From Rhodanobacter denitrificans (lineage in GTDB: Bacteria > Pseudomonadota > Gammaproteobacteria > Xanthomonadales > Rhodanobacteraceae): a DNA stretch of 64,000 nt. The notes beneath the pieces were generated by a model. That model searched no databases, was not told the origin of the DNA, and worked only from the letters and a program-made list of their open reading frames with translations. The stretch is taken from the NCBI RefSeq assembly GCF_000230695.2, contig NC_020541.1, positions 3,658,001 through 3,722,000 on the forward strand, in the 5' to 3' direction. Shown one piece after another: positions 47,444 to 55,800 of this stretch (positions are counted from its first letter, which is position 1; every line of letters begins with the position of its first letter). The position numbers and the translations under genes are program-made.

Positions 47444-47471
47444 TTATTACTTTGCGTTTACGTATTGTCAA
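47444..47471 (-). promoter_or_regulatory. Candidate sigma-70 promoter for the TonB receptor
   Basis: On the minus strand TTGACA (47466-47471) is followed after 16 bases by TAATAA (47444-47449). The predicted transcript would have a leader of about 250 nt. A second weaker candidate (TTCACA, 18 bases, TAGTAT) lies nearer the gene around 47305-47335. Confidence 0.4.
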
Positions 47472-47484
47472 CATTCTCAATACG
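47461..47484. promoter_or_regulatory. Inverted repeat overlapping the candidate -35 box
   Basis: CGTATTG (47461-47467) and CAATACG (47478-47484) are perfect 7-bp inverted arms with a 10-base centre that contains most of the TTGACA. This could be an operator for an unknown repressor. It includes a TGAGAAT core on the minus strand loosely similar to Fur sites, but it is not a convincing Fur box. Confidence 0.35.
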
Positions 47485-47708
47485 AAACTTTTTGCACTTC
47501 GGCACGCAACCACCCCTCCGACGCCCACCACCGCCAGCGACGGCTGTCCGTGGCAAGGGGCCGCCGAGGGTGGTGTCCGAAGCTGGTCGGTTGCCCTGAC
47601 GGCAGAATCCGACACGGCAGCCCCCGACAACCGTCCCTGATGGCACAACAACCCCGCAGCGTGATGCCGAGTTCGGGCCGAGCGCCCCCGTTGCCGCACC
47701 TGCGAGGC

Positions 47709-48500
47709 TCAGTCCGTCTCGACATCCGCCTCGAAGCGCAGGTGTTTCACGCTGCGCCCGTTGCGGCGCACCAGCTTGAGCGCCTCGATGCCGATCTTGA
47801 TGTGCGCCTCGACGAACCGCGAGGTGATGGTGCGGTCGCTCGCTTCGGTCTTCACGCCTTCCGGGATCATCGGCTGGTCGGACACCAGCAGCAGGGCGCC
47901 GCACGGGATCCGGTTGGCGAAGCCGGCGGCGAAGATGGTCGCGGTTTCCATGTCCACCGCCATGCAGCGGGTGCGCCGCAGGTAGGCCTTGAAGGTGTCG
48001 TCGTGTTCCCACACACGCCGGTTGGTGGTGTACACGGTGCCGGTCCAGTAGTCGTGGCCGAGGTCGCGGATCATGGTGGAAACCGCGCGCTGCAGCTGGA
48101 ACGCCGGCAGCGCCGGCACTTCCGGCGGCAGGTAGTCGTTGCTGGTGCCCTCGCCGCGGATCGCGGCGATCGGCAGCACCAGGTCGCCCAGCTGGTTCTT
48201 CTTCTTCACGCCGCCGCACTTGCCCAGGAACAGCGCGGCCTTCGGCGCGATCGCGCCGAGCAGATCCATCATGGTGGCCGCGTTGGGGCTGCCCATGCCG
48301 AAGTTGATCAGGGTGATGCCGTCGGCGGTGGCGTTCGGCATCGGCCGGTCGCGGCCCTGCACGTCCACCCCGTGCCACTGCGCGAACAGCTCCACGTAAT
48401 GACCGAAGTTGGTCAGCAGAATGTGTTCGCCGAATTGCTCCAGCGCCGTGCCGGTGTAGCGCGGCAGCCAGTTCGAGACGATTTCCTGTTTGCTTTTCAT
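47709..48500 (-). CDS. amn: AMP nucleosidase, short form
   Basis: The 263-residue protein has the nucleoside phosphorylase-type core of AMP nucleosidase (NFGMGSPNAATMMDLLGAI, LGKCGGVKK, CMAVDMETATIFAAGF, SDQPMIPEG). It lacks the large N-terminal regulatory domain of the 484-residue E. coli enzyme. It cleaves AMP to adenine and ribose 5-phosphate. Short forms of this kind occur in several bacteria. It is divergent from the DegV gene (237 bases between). Confidence 0.88.
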   Translation of the reverse strand: MKSKQEIVSNWLPRYTGTALEQFGEHILLTNFGHYVELFAQWHGVDVQGRDRPMPNATADGITLINFGMGSPNAATMMDLLGAIAPKAALFLGKCGGVKKKNQLGDLVLPIAAIRGEGTSNDYLPPEVPALPAFQLQRAVSTMIRDLGHDYWTGTVYTTNRRVWEHDDTFKAYLRRTRCMAVDMETATIFAAGFANRIPCGALLLVSDQPMIPEGVKTEASDRTITSRFVEAHIKIGIEALKLVRRNGRSVKHLRFEADVETD

Positions 48501-48740
48501 CAGAGCTCTTGCCCGAATCGCGTTGCCGGCGACGCCACGCCGGCGGGATGCCAGATCAGTGGCGCCATCTTAGGGCCTGTTCGTCCACGCCCGGCGATCA
48601 TGCCGACGCGCCGGCTTGCCGCCGTGCGGATGCCTCGTCGCCCCCGGCTTGCGGCCGCCGCCGTGCGACCATCGGACAAATGCCCGATCACGGCCAGCAT
48701 GCTATGTTCCTCCTGCCATTGATGATCGGGGGGTCACGTG

Positions 48741-49685
48741 ATGAGGATGGGCCTGGCAATCGATGCATCCTGCGATCTGTCGCAGGAGTTTCTGCAGAAG
48801 CACCGTATCGCGATCATGCCGATCACCGTGCGGGTGGACAGCGAGGTCTTCATGGACGACCGCAAGCCGGCCGAGATCCAGCGCTTCATCGATCGCCGCC
48901 TGGGCAGCCGCAGCCACTCGGCGGAAACCGAGCCTTGCCCGGTGGAAGAGGTGCAGAAGCTGTTCCTCGAGAAGCTGGTACTGGAACAGGACTGCGTGTT
49001 CTGCCTGACCATCACCGCCACCCGCAGCCCGATCAACGAGCACGTCAACAAGGCCAGCTTCGCGATCCTGAAGAACTACCGCCAGGTGCGCGAGAAGGCC
49101 GGCGTACCCGGACCGTTCATGATGCGCGTGGTGGACACCGGCAACGTCTTCACCGGCGCCGCCCCGGCCGTTTACGAAGCGGCCCGACTGATCGCCGCCA
49201 ACGAGTCGCCGTCGACGATCCGCGAACGCCTGGTGCACATCGCCAGCCACAGCTACGGCTACATGCTGCCGCGCGACCTGATCCACCTGCGCAACCGCAT
49301 CAAGAAGCGCGGCGACCGCAGCGTCAGCCTGCTCAGCGCGGTGGTCGGCACCGCGCTGGACATCAAGCCCATCCTGCGCTGCTTCCGCGGCGAGACCAGC
49401 CCGGTCGGCAAGGTGCGCGGTTTCGACCAGGGCGCGGAGGCGCTGTTCGGCTACGTGACGCGGCGGGTGCGCGCCGGCCTGATGGTGCCGGTGGTCTGCG
49501 TCAGCTACGGCGGCGACCTGGAGGTGCTGCCCCACTTGCCGGGCTACATCGAGCTGCGCCAGGCCTGTGCGGAATGCGGCGTCGAGCTGATGGAGGCGCC
49601 GATGAGCATCACCGGCATGGTCAACGTGGGCGAAGGCGCGGTGACCGTCGGCTTCGCCGCCGAGGAACACGAGGCGGAGTTCTGA
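48741..49685 (+). CDS. DegV family fatty-acid-binding protein
   Basis: The 314-residue protein is a DegV-type protein. It starts MRMGLAIDASCDLSQEFLQ with D-A-S-C-D, has PITVRVDSEVFMDD, and a C-terminal domain with SLLSAVVGTALDIKPILRC and VVCVSYGGDLE. DegV proteins bind fatty acids and present them to kinases in Gram-positives; in proteobacteria the role is unclear. ATG at 48741 is used; the GTG at 48738 is an equal alternative. GGGGGG precedes it. Confidence 0.85.
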   Translation: MRMGLAIDASCDLSQEFLQKHRIAIMPITVRVDSEVFMDDRKPAEIQRFIDRRLGSRSHSAETEPCPVEEVQKLFLEKLVLEQDCVFCLTITATRSPINEHVNKASFAILKNYRQVREKAGVPGPFMMRVVDTGNVFTGAAPAVYEAARLIAANESPSTIRERLVHIASHSYGYMLPRDLIHLRNRIKKRGDRSVSLLSAVVGTALDIKPILRCFRGETSPVGKVRGFDQGAEALFGYVTRRVRAGLMVPVVCVSYGGDLEVLPHLPGYIELRQACAECGVELMEAPMSITGMVNVGEGAVTVGFAAEEHEAEF

Positions 49686-49694
49686 GGCCGCCGC

Positions 49695-50477
49695 TCAGAA
49701 GCCGTAGTTCAGGAACCCGCCGTCCACCGCCAGCACCTGGCCGGTGACGTAGCTGGCCGCCGGCAGGCACAGGAAGGCGATCGCGGCGGCCACCTCCTCC
49801 GGCTCGCCGATGCGCTTCAGCGGCGTGCGCTCGAGCACCTCGTCCAGATAGTCGGCGTCGGCCAGCGCCGGGTCGGTGCGCTGGGTGCGGATGTACCACG
49901 GCGCCACCGCGTTGACGCGGATGCCGTCCACCGCCCACTCGGCGGCCAGGTTGCGGGTGAGCTGGTGCAGCGCCGCCTTGCTCATGCCGTAGGGCGCACC
50001 GGTGCGCACGTGGGTGATGCCGGAGACCGAGCCCACGTTGACGATCGCCGCATTCGCGTGCTGCACCAGCTGAGGGTGCGCCAACCGGCACATCTCGAAG
50101 GCGGAGAACAGGTTCTGCTCGAAGATCGCGCGGTAGTCGTCCTCGCGATAGTCCAGCGTGGCGCCGGGCTGGTTGCCGCCGGCGTTGTTGACCAGCAGCG
50201 ACACCGGCGCGCCGAGGTCGGCGATCCAGTCGAACACCGCCAGGCGTTCCTCCGCCTCGGCCAGGTCCGCGCCGAACGCCAGCACCTCGACGTCGGCGAA
50301 TTCGTCGGCCAGCTCCACCCGCACCTGCTCGAGGTAATCCTCGTCGCGCGCCACCAGCAGCAAGTCGGCACCAAGCCCGGCCAGCTCGCGCGCGGTGGCG
50401 TAGCCGATGCCCTTGCTGGCGCCGGTGACCAGGGCGGTGTGGCCGTGCAGTTGCCAGGCGTCGAGGCGGCTGTTCAT
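49695..50477 (-). CDS. Short-chain dehydrogenase/reductase
   Basis: The 260-residue protein has the Rossmann start TGASKGIG (about 18-25), NNAGG, the catalytic Ser in VNVGSVSG and the Tyr/Lys in YGMSK, and ends with a G-x-V-L-A-V-D-G-G-F-L-N. It resembles tropinone reductase-like SDRs. Cofactor and substrate are unknown. The stop is 9 bases from the end of the convergent degV-like gene. Confidence 0.92.
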   Translation of the reverse strand: MNSRLDAWQLHGHTALVTGASKGIGYATARELAGLGADLLLVARDEDYLEQVRVELADEFADVEVLAFGADLAEAEERLAVFDWIADLGAPVSLLVNNAGGNQPGATLDYREDDYRAIFEQNLFSAFEMCRLAHPQLVQHANAAIVNVGSVSGITHVRTGAPYGMSKAALHQLTRNLAAEWAVDGIRVNAVAPWYIRTQRTDPALADADYLDEVLERTPLKRIGEPEEVAAAIAFLCLPAASYVTGQVLAVDGGFLNYGF

Positions 50478-50565
50478 GGCCACAGCTTAAAGCGCCCGGG
50501 CAATGCCTTGCCAGCGGCCGGGCGCGGCGGGACACTCGGCGCATCGACCACGCGCGAGAACCGCC

Positions 50566-50775
50566 ATGAAGCCGCTGCCGCTCCTGCTCTGCGTCCTTGC
50601 CCTCGGCGCCTGTTCCAGCAAGCCGCCGGAACCCCAGGCCAAGCCGGCGGCGGCCGACACCGCCACGCCGTTCGACGCGCTGAAGGCGGACGAGCAGCGC
50701 GCCAAGGACGTGCAGAAGACGGTCGACAAGCAGGCCGAGGAACAGCGCAAGCAGATCGAGGCGCAGGAGCAGTAG
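50566..50775 (+). CDS. Small lipoprotein
   Basis: The 69-residue product is MKPLPLLLCVLALGACSS then a proline/alanine stretch and a charged helix (DALKADEQRAKDVQKTVDKQ) that may form a coiled coil. The lipobox is L-G-A-C at about 15. It is probably a peri- or outer-membrane lipoprotein of unknown function, between the SDR gene and sppA. Confidence 0.75.
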   Translation: MKPLPLLLCVLALGACSSKPPEPQAKPAAADTATPFDALKADEQRAKDVQKTVDKQAEEQRKQIEAQEQ

Positions 50776-50786
50776 GGGCTACCGCC

Positions 50787-52667
50787 TCAGCGCGGGCTGC
50801 ACAGGCAGTCCGCGTAGATGTTAGGCGTGCCGGCCTTCGCGTTGCGCAACAGCTGCAGCTCCGGCGCCAGCGCGGGCAGCTGGGCGAACCAGGCCGGCAG
50901 GCGCACGCCCCACGACTGCAGCAGGTGCACGCCGGCGCCCTGGTTGAGGCCGATCAGGAAACGCTCGAAGCCGCCCAGCGGCGCCTCCACGTAACGCACC
51001 GGATAGCCCTTGCCCAGTCTGGCCACGCTGGCCGCCTCGGCGACGGCAGCCTGCAGCCCGCCGAGCTGGTCGACCAGGCCGCGCTCGAGCGCCTGCTGGC
51101 CGGTCCACACGCGGCCCTGCGCGATCGCGTCGATCGCCTCGTAGCTCTTGCCGCGCGCCTTCGCCACGTTGCCGACGAAGTCGCGATAACCCTTGTCGAT
51201 GATCGCCTGGATCACCGTGCCGACCTTCGGATCGAGCGGACGGCTGATGTCGAACGCGCCGGCCATCGGCCCGGTGCCGACGCCGTCGCTCTGAACTCCG
51301 AGCTTGGCCAGCGTGTTCGGCACCGTGTAGTACATGCCGAAGATGCCGATCGAGCCGGTGATGGTGTTCGGTTCGGCGTAGATGCGGTTCGCATTCATCG
51401 CGATCCAGTAGCCGCCGCTGGCCGCCACGTCGCCCATCGACACCACTACCGGGATGCCCGCGCTGCGGGTCAGCTCGATCTCGCGGCGGATCTGCTCGGC
51501 CGCATACACTTCGCCGCCGGGCGAGTTCACCCGCAGCACCAGCGCCTTGGTCTTGCGGTCCTCGCGTGCGCTGCGGATCAGCGCCGCGGTGGATTCGCCG
51601 CCGACCGAACCGGCCGCGCGCTTGCCGCCGGCGATCTCGCCCTCGGCCACCACGATCGCCACGCCGGGCGCGAACGCATTGACGGCATGCGGCACGCCGG
51701 CCGCGTAACGGGCGAACTCGACCTGGCGGAAACTGTGGCCTTTGCGGTCGGCCGGGATGCCTTCCTTGCGCATCATCGCGATCAGCTCGGCGCGGGTGGC
51801 CAGGCCGTCGACCAGGTGCTGGTCCAGTGCCAGCCGGGCCAGGTTGCCCTGGGTGCTGGCGATGTGCTGCGGCAGGTTGTCGATGTCGTCGCGCAGCGTC
51901 GCCGGGTCCAGCTTGCGCATGGCCGCCACCTCGACGAGGTAGCCGTCCCACAGGCCGCCCATCCAGTAGCTGTCGGCCTGCTTGGCCTCGGCCGAGGCGT
52001 GATCGAGGATGTACGGCTCGGCCGCGCTCTTGAACTCGCCGACGCGGAACAGGTGCACGTCGACGCCGAGCTTGTCCAGCAGATCCTTGTAGAACAGCCG
52101 GTAGTTGGCCAGCCCGGTGATCATCACGCCACCCTGCGGATCGACCAGCAAGCGGTCGGCATGCGCGGCCAGGTAGTACTGGCCCTGGTCCAGGTTCACC
52201 GCCCACGCCACCACCGGCTTGCCCGCCGCGCGGAAGCGGTCCAGCGCCGCGCCGACCTCGCGCAGCGCGGCAAAGCCGCCGCCCTGCAGCTCGTCCGGCA
52301 GCAGCAGGATGCGGCTGATCCGGTGGTCCGTCGCCGCCGCGTCGATCGCGCCGACCAGGTCGCGCAGCTGCACCTGCTTGGGCTGCTCGCCGGACAGGCC
52401 GGCCAGCGCGCGCTGCAGCGGATCGATGCTGTACTGCTCGACCAGCTGCCCCTGCGGCCGGATCACCAGCACGCTGTCGTCCTGCACCGCGCGTTCCATC
52501 CGGCTGCCGGCCACGCCGGCGGTCACCAGCAACAGCAACACGAACAGCACGCCGAAGAACACCAGGTTGATGATCACCAGCCGCAGCAGGTTGATGCCGC
52601 GCCCGAGCGTGCGCAGGAAGGCCCAGAAACCGTGGCGGCGGGGCGGTGGCGGCGGTGGCAGCGTCAT
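50787..52667 (-). CDS. sppA: Signal peptide peptidase SppA, 67K type
   Basis: The 626-residue protein has an N-terminal membrane anchor (about 25-50). The N-terminal half carries the predicted general base Lys213 (GEFKSAAEPY) and the C-terminal half carries catalytic Ser417 (GDVAASGGYW). The duplicated S49 fold and the length agree with E. coli SppA (618 residues; K209, S409). It degrades cleaved signal peptides in the inner membrane. The start at 52667 (MTLPPPPPP) is chosen over the longer frame. Confidence 0.93.
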   Translation of the reverse strand: MTLPPPPPPRRHGFWAFLRTLGRGINLLRLVIINLVFFGVLFVLLLLVTAGVAGSRMERAVQDDSVLVIRPQGQLVEQYSIDPLQRALAGLSGEQPKQVQLRDLVGAIDAAATDHRISRILLLPDELQGGGFAALREVGAALDRFRAAGKPVVAWAVNLDQGQYYLAAHADRLLVDPQGGVMITGLANYRLFYKDLLDKLGVDVHLFRVGEFKSAAEPYILDHASAEAKQADSYWMGGLWDGYLVEVAAMRKLDPATLRDDIDNLPQHIASTQGNLARLALDQHLVDGLATRAELIAMMRKEGIPADRKGHSFRQVEFARYAAGVPHAVNAFAPGVAIVVAEGEIAGGKRAAGSVGGESTAALIRSAREDRKTKALVLRVNSPGGEVYAAEQIRREIELTRSAGIPVVVSMGDVAASGGYWIAMNANRIYAEPNTITGSIGIFGMYYTVPNTLAKLGVQSDGVGTGPMAGAFDISRPLDPKVGTVIQAIIDKGYRDFVGNVAKARGKSYEAIDAIAQGRVWTGQQALERGLVDQLGGLQAAVAEAASVARLGKGYPVRYVEAPLGGFERFLIGLNQGAGVHLLQSWGVRLPAWFAQLPALAPELQLLRNAKAGTPNIYADCLCSPR

Positions 52668-52704
52668 GTGGGTATCCGGATATCGTCGGGGCAAGCGTAG
52701 CCGG

Positions 52705-54090
52705 TCAGGCCGGCGCGGTCATTGGCAGGTGACGGCGCCAGCGCTGTTTCCACGCGCTGCGCCAGAAGCGGGTGAACAGCATCGCGGCGGCCACCGACAG
52801 GCCGGCGATCAGGCCGATCCACATGCCGCGCGCACCCATGCCGTGGTGGAAGGCCAGCCACCAGCCCGTCGGCATGCCAACGATCCAGTACGCGAACAGG
52901 GTAATCGCCATCGGCACGCGGGTGTCCTTGAGGCCGCGCAACGCCCCGTTGGCGGCGACCTGGACGCCGTCGGAAAACTGGAACAGCCCGGCCAGCATGA
53001 TCAGCTGCGCGGCCAGCGCGATCACCTTCGGCTCGTGCGTGTACAACGACGCGATGAAGTGCGGCAGGCCCAGCATCAGGCCGGCCGAGAAGATTTGCGT
53101 GACCAGGGTCAGGCCGATCCCGCAGAAGCCGGCGTAGCGCACGCCGCGCTCGTCGCCGCGGCCCACCGCGTTGCCCACGCGCACGGTGATCGCCATCGCC
53201 AGGCCGAGCGGGATCATGAAGAACAGCGAGGCGATGTTGATCGCCACCTGGTGGCTGGCGATCACGTCCTCGCCCAGCGTGGCGATGATCAGTGCGGTGG
53301 CCACGAACAGCCCGGCCTCGGCCAGCAGGGTCACTGCCATCGGCAGGCCGATATGCACCAGCTGGCCGATCCGGCGCAGGTCCGGCCACTGGAAACGATC
53401 GAACAGGCCCAGCCCGCGATAGTTGCGCCGCAAGATCACGTAGACGCCGAACGCCAGCAGCTCCAGCCACAGCACGATCGCGGTGGCCACGCCGCAGCCG
53501 TGCGCGCCCTGCGGCGGGATGCCCAGCTTGCCGAACATCAGCACGTAGCCCAGCGGCACCAGCAAGACCAGCCCGCCGAGGCTGAAGTACATCGACGGCC
53601 GGGTCAGCGACAGGCCTTCGGACAGGCCGCGCAGCGCGAAGTAGCAGGTCAGTGCCGGCGCCCCCCAGCTGATCGCCAGCAGGAAGCGCTGCACGTCGTG
53701 GCGCAGGCTCGCGGTCACCCCGATCAGCTCGATCAGCGGCCCGGCGTGGCGCACCGCGAACCACAGCAGCGCGCCCATGCCCAGCGCCAGCCACAGCGCC
53801 TGCTGGAACACCGTGCCGACCTCGCCGCGGCGCCCGGCGCCGTCCAGCTGCGCCACCGACGGCGGCACCGCCATCATCATGCCGATGCCGCAGACGATCG
53901 CCAGCGACCAGATGCTGGCGCCCACCGCCACCGCGCCGAGCACGTGCGCGCTGACGTGGCCGGCCAGCACCGCGTCGATCACGTTGCTGCCGACCGCGGC
54001 CAGCTGCGCGGCGATCAGCGGCAGCGCGAGGCGCACGGTGGCGCGCACCTCGTGCAGCAGATGGGCGCGTTCGGGACGCAAAGATTTCAT
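52705..54090 (-). CDS. MATE family multidrug efflux transporter, NorM-like
   Basis: The 461-residue protein has 12 hydrophobic segments in two six-helix halves. It starts MKSLRPERAHLLHEVRATVRLALPLIAAQLAAVGSNVIDAVLAG, the MATE start. It exports cationic drugs using a Na+ or H+ gradient. It runs just upstream of sppA on the same strand (37 bases between stop and start) and could be co-transcribed. The start (54090) is before the basic stretch. Confidence 0.93.
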   Translation of the reverse strand: MKSLRPERAHLLHEVRATVRLALPLIAAQLAAVGSNVIDAVLAGHVSAHVLGAVAVGASIWSLAIVCGIGMMMAVPPSVAQLDGAGRRGEVGTVFQQALWLALGMGALLWFAVRHAGPLIELIGVTASLRHDVQRFLLAISWGAPALTCYFALRGLSEGLSLTRPSMYFSLGGLVLLVPLGYVLMFGKLGIPPQGAHGCGVATAIVLWLELLAFGVYVILRRNYRGLGLFDRFQWPDLRRIGQLVHIGLPMAVTLLAEAGLFVATALIIATLGEDVIASHQVAINIASLFFMIPLGLAMAITVRVGNAVGRGDERGVRYAGFCGIGLTLVTQIFSAGLMLGLPHFIASLYTHEPKVIALAAQLIMLAGLFQFSDGVQVAANGALRGLKDTRVPMAITLFAYWIVGMPTGWWLAFHHGMGARGMWIGLIAGLSVAAAMLFTRFWRSAWKQRWRRHLPMTAPA

Positions 54091-54196
54091 GGGCACAGCG
54101 GACTCCAGGGCCGGCCATTCTACCTGAGCCATTCGTCACGCCCGCCGAGCCGCCGCCGTGTGCGAAGATCGCCCGCTGCACCGGACGGGAACCGCG

Positions 54197-55399
54197 ATGA
54201 AGCAGCTGACCAGCTACGAAGGCCTGCACTGCGCCAACTGCGGCGCGACCATGCAAGGCGAGTTCTGCCACCAGTGCGGCCAGTCGATCCACAGCGTGCT
54301 AAAGCCGATGCACCACATGGTCGAGGAAACCGTCGAGACGGTGCTGCACATCGATGGCCGCATCGTGCACACGCTGCCGCCGCTGCTGCTGAAGCCCGGC
54401 TTCCTCACCCTGGAATACTTCGCCGGCCGGCGGGTGCGCTACATCGCGCCGTTCCGGCTGATGTTCGTGCTGTGCCTGCTGTCGTTTTTCGTATTCCACC
54501 TGGCGATCGACCAGGTCGCCGACAAGATCCCCGCGAACGGCCATCCCCTGGTGAGCGTGGACAGCCGGGCGATCGAGACCGCGGCCAGCCCCGCCGAGGT
54601 GCGCAAGGCGCTGCAGGACGAACTGGATGGTCTGCAGCGCGCCCGGGACACCGGCGTGCTGCCGCCGAACGTGCTGGAGCAGGCGCGCGTCGGCGAGCAG
54701 GAACTGCGTCAGGCAGCCAATCGGCGCCTTGCCGCACTCGGCGCGGCGCCCATGCCGGTAGCCTCGCTTGCCTCGCCGCCAGCATCCACGGTGGTGAAGG
54801 CCAGCAGCGACACCAAGCCGCGCGACGCTGCACGCAAGGCGTTCGAGAATGAATCGAAATCGGTCCGGATCGCCTGGCTGCCGGACGTGGCCAACGCGCG
54901 CCTGACCGCGCTGGGCCGCCAGTTCCAAAAGAACTGGCACGCCTTCAAGCATGGCGATCCGGCGGCCAGCGCCGAAGCGAAGCAGCGCATGATCAACGGC
55001 GTCTTCGGCGCACTGCCGCCGACCATGTTCGTGCTGATCCCGGCCTTTGCCATCCTGCTGAAACTGTTCTACGTATTCCGCCGGCGGCTGTACATGGAGC
55101 ACCTGATCGTGGCCCTGCACAGCCACGCTTTCATGTTCCTCAGCCTGTTGCTGATCACTCTCGTCGGCATGCTGTCGACCTGGCTGCGACCGCATGCGGC
55201 GTGGACCGGCTACGCGCTGGGCTGGCTGCAGGCCGCGCTGATCCTGTGGATTCCCGCTTATCTGCTGATCATGCAGAAGCGGATCTACCGCCAGGGCTGG
55301 CCGATGACCTTGCTGAAATTCTGGTTCGTCGGCTGGTGCTACGTCTGGCTGCTGATGTTTGCCCTATTGGTCGCTTTAGTGCTTGGTGTGGCCCACTGA
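54197..55399 (+). CDS. DUF3667 membrane protein with zinc ribbon
   Basis: The 400-residue protein has an N-terminal zinc ribbon (C-x2-C ... C-x2-C in CANCGATMQGEFCHQCG), the DUF3667 start. A hydrophobic segment follows near 90-110 (LMFVLCLLSFFVFHLAI), then a long polar region and four C-terminal membrane segments (about 270-395). Function unknown. It is divergent from the MATE gene; the shared intergenic region is 106 bases. Confidence 0.85.
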   Translation: MKQLTSYEGLHCANCGATMQGEFCHQCGQSIHSVLKPMHHMVEETVETVLHIDGRIVHTLPPLLLKPGFLTLEYFAGRRVRYIAPFRLMFVLCLLSFFVFHLAIDQVADKIPANGHPLVSVDSRAIETAASPAEVRKALQDELDGLQRARDTGVLPPNVLEQARVGEQELRQAANRRLAALGAAPMPVASLASPPASTVVKASSDTKPRDAARKAFENESKSVRIAWLPDVANARLTALGRQFQKNWHAFKHGDPAASAEAKQRMINGVFGALPPTMFVLIPAFAILLKLFYVFRRRLYMEHLIVALHSHAFMFLSLLLITLVGMLSTWLRPHAAWTGYALGWLQAALILWIPAYLLIMQKRIYRQGWPMTLLKFWFVGWCYVWLLMFALLVALVLGVAH

Positions 55400-55800
55400 G
55401 GCCGTTTCGCGGCTCCTGGCGCAGCGGGTTTTGCACAGCGTCACGGGCCTGTCAAGGCAGCCGGGGACGGTGCGTCAATTGTGTGAACCGTGACTGATCG
55501 GCATTTGCAGACCATTGACTGACAAGGACATTTTTACGTGACCAAAACCTCGTCAGAGTGTCAGAAAAGGCTTCACGGTGCGCTTTGAAGCACCCCTTCC
55601 CCGCTGCATCCACAGACTTATCCACAGCTATTGTGGATAAGCACAAAAACTCCCCGGGGATAGTCACTTACCCATGACTCCTCGATAACCGGGCAGCAAG
55701 TTCGCGCAACTTGGCCGATCTGATCCACCTGCCATCGCAGCCATCAAAAACGCGGCCCGCGTGGAGGCGGCCGTTACACTGGCCTGCCACGAGGTAACCC
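55400..55800. other. Gap of 400 bp upstream of priA with DnaA boxes
   Basis: Less GC-rich than the surroundings and without a supported gene. The minus-strand frame 55452-55667 overlaps the DnaA-box pair and has no codon support. It contains the perfect inverted DnaA-box pair at 55618-55640. Confidence 0.6.
55618..55640. promoter_or_regulatory. Perfect inverted pair of DnaA boxes
   Basis: TTATCCACA (55618-55626) and its inverted copy TGTGGATAA (55632-55640) are separated by five bases. Both match the E. coli DnaA box consensus exactly. A third, weaker box-like sequence, GCATCCACA (two mismatches), lies at 55606-55614. The site is 160 bases upstream of priA, so it may control priA transcription or be a DnaA-titrating site. 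A chromosomal origin is unlikely without dnaA/dnaN nearby. Confidence 0.7.

Larger units (their letters stand above)
47187..47708. other. Gap of 522 bp upstream of the TonB receptor
   Basis: No gene is supported here; the open frames are antisense or lack context. The part nearest the receptor (47187-47500) is AT-richer and holds promoter-like sequence (see 47444-47484). The distal part (47500-47708) is GC-rich and lies downstream of the AMP nucleosidase stop, with no clear hairpin terminator seen. Confidence 0.6.

Noticed and set aside
47461..47484. Fur box upstream of the TonB receptor
   Set aside because: The inverted repeat matches the Fur consensus poorly, so iron control is not supported by this site alone.
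55452..55667. Minus-strand 71-codon frame upstream of priA
   Set aside because: It runs across the DnaA-box pair, and the predicted protein shows no family features.
55400..55800. Chromosomal replication origin
   Set aside because: The DnaA-box pair is suggestive but dnaA, dnaN, recF and gyrB are absent here; only two perfect boxes and one weak one are present.
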